Positions 5,654 to 5,693 of a stretch of DNA of 5,693 bases are shown here, in pieces; positions within the stretch are counted from its first letter, which is position 1, and the number at the start of each line of letters is the position of its first letter. The position numbers and the translations under genes are program-made. Origin of the DNA: a bacterium (GTDB taxonomy: Bacteria; Patescibacteria; Microgenomatia; Levybacterales; UBA12049). The stretch spans positions 1 through 5,693 of the forward strand of contig JAKAEH010000072.1 of the NCBI GenBank assembly GCA_021825955.1. Direction: 5' to 3'. Below the pieces are notes generated by a model. That model was not told the origin of the DNA. It saw only the letters and a program-made list of their open reading frames with translations, and did no database searches.

Positions 5654-5693
5654 ATGACAATTAAAGTTTTTCACTTAAATATTTACACGGGGA
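5654..5693 (+). CDS. Start of a gene, possibly endonuclease/exonuclease/phosphatase family (runs off right edge)
   Basis: Only 13 codons are visible: MTIKVFHLNIYTG. The pattern of a short basic start, a hydrophobic strand and then LNI resembles the first strand of the endonuclease/exonuclease/phosphatase (DNase I-like) superfamily, in which the Asn after the strand helps to bind metal; here it would be Asn9. An in-frame TAA at 5642-5644 leaves two possible ATGs (5648 and 5654), and the -10 box favours 5654. The family guess rests on very few residues. That a gene starts here is likely from the promoter and the open frame. Confidence 0.5.
   Translation, partial: MTIKVFHLNIYTG

Overview
The window looks like a compact bacterial chromosome segment of low GC (I estimate about 40% by eye). 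It reads with the standard genetic code. It holds seven protein-coding genes, two of them cut by the window edges, and no RNA genes, insertion sequences, CRISPR arrays or gene-free stretches over 300 bases. Two genes belong to clear families: a DprA/Smf DNA-processing protein and a large ParB-like protein. The others are wholly or partly unfamiliar. That mix, together with very short intergenic gaps and start codons without Shine-Dalgarno sequences, would fit a Patescibacteria/CPR-type genome. This placement is inference only.

Layout from left to right: a leftward gene of unknown function enters from the left edge (1-295). Divergent from it is a rightward 476-residue protein (365-1795) that carries motifs resembling a highly altered beta-carbonic anhydrase. 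It ends tail to tail with dprA (1792-2880, leftward), and both stop codons share one TTAA. Upstream of dprA, also leftward, lie a 219-residue protein with a disordered-looking N-terminus (2922-3581), the ParB-like protein (3629-5161) and a 115-residue helical protein (5238-5585). A rightward gene starts at 5654; its first residues resemble an endonuclease/exonuclease/phosphatase-family protein, and it runs off the right edge.

The main pattern is in the start regions. All seven genes lack a recognisable Shine-Dalgarno sequence, and each has a -10-like hexamer 6 to 16 bases before its ATG. At six of the seven the expected transcription start falls within a few bases of the ATG, which suggests leaderless or nearly leaderless mRNAs. 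At the left divergent pair, one palindromic TTGCAA can serve as the -35 box in both directions. The four leftward genes look like an operon by orientation, but each has its own promoter-like signal, so they may be transcribed as separate or nested units.

Functionally, dprA (handling of incoming single-stranded DNA for RecA) and the ParB-like protein (CTP-dependent DNA clamp, chromosome segregation) share a DNA-maintenance theme. Whether the two unknown small proteins beside parB act with it cannot be told from this sequence. No parA and no parS site are visible.
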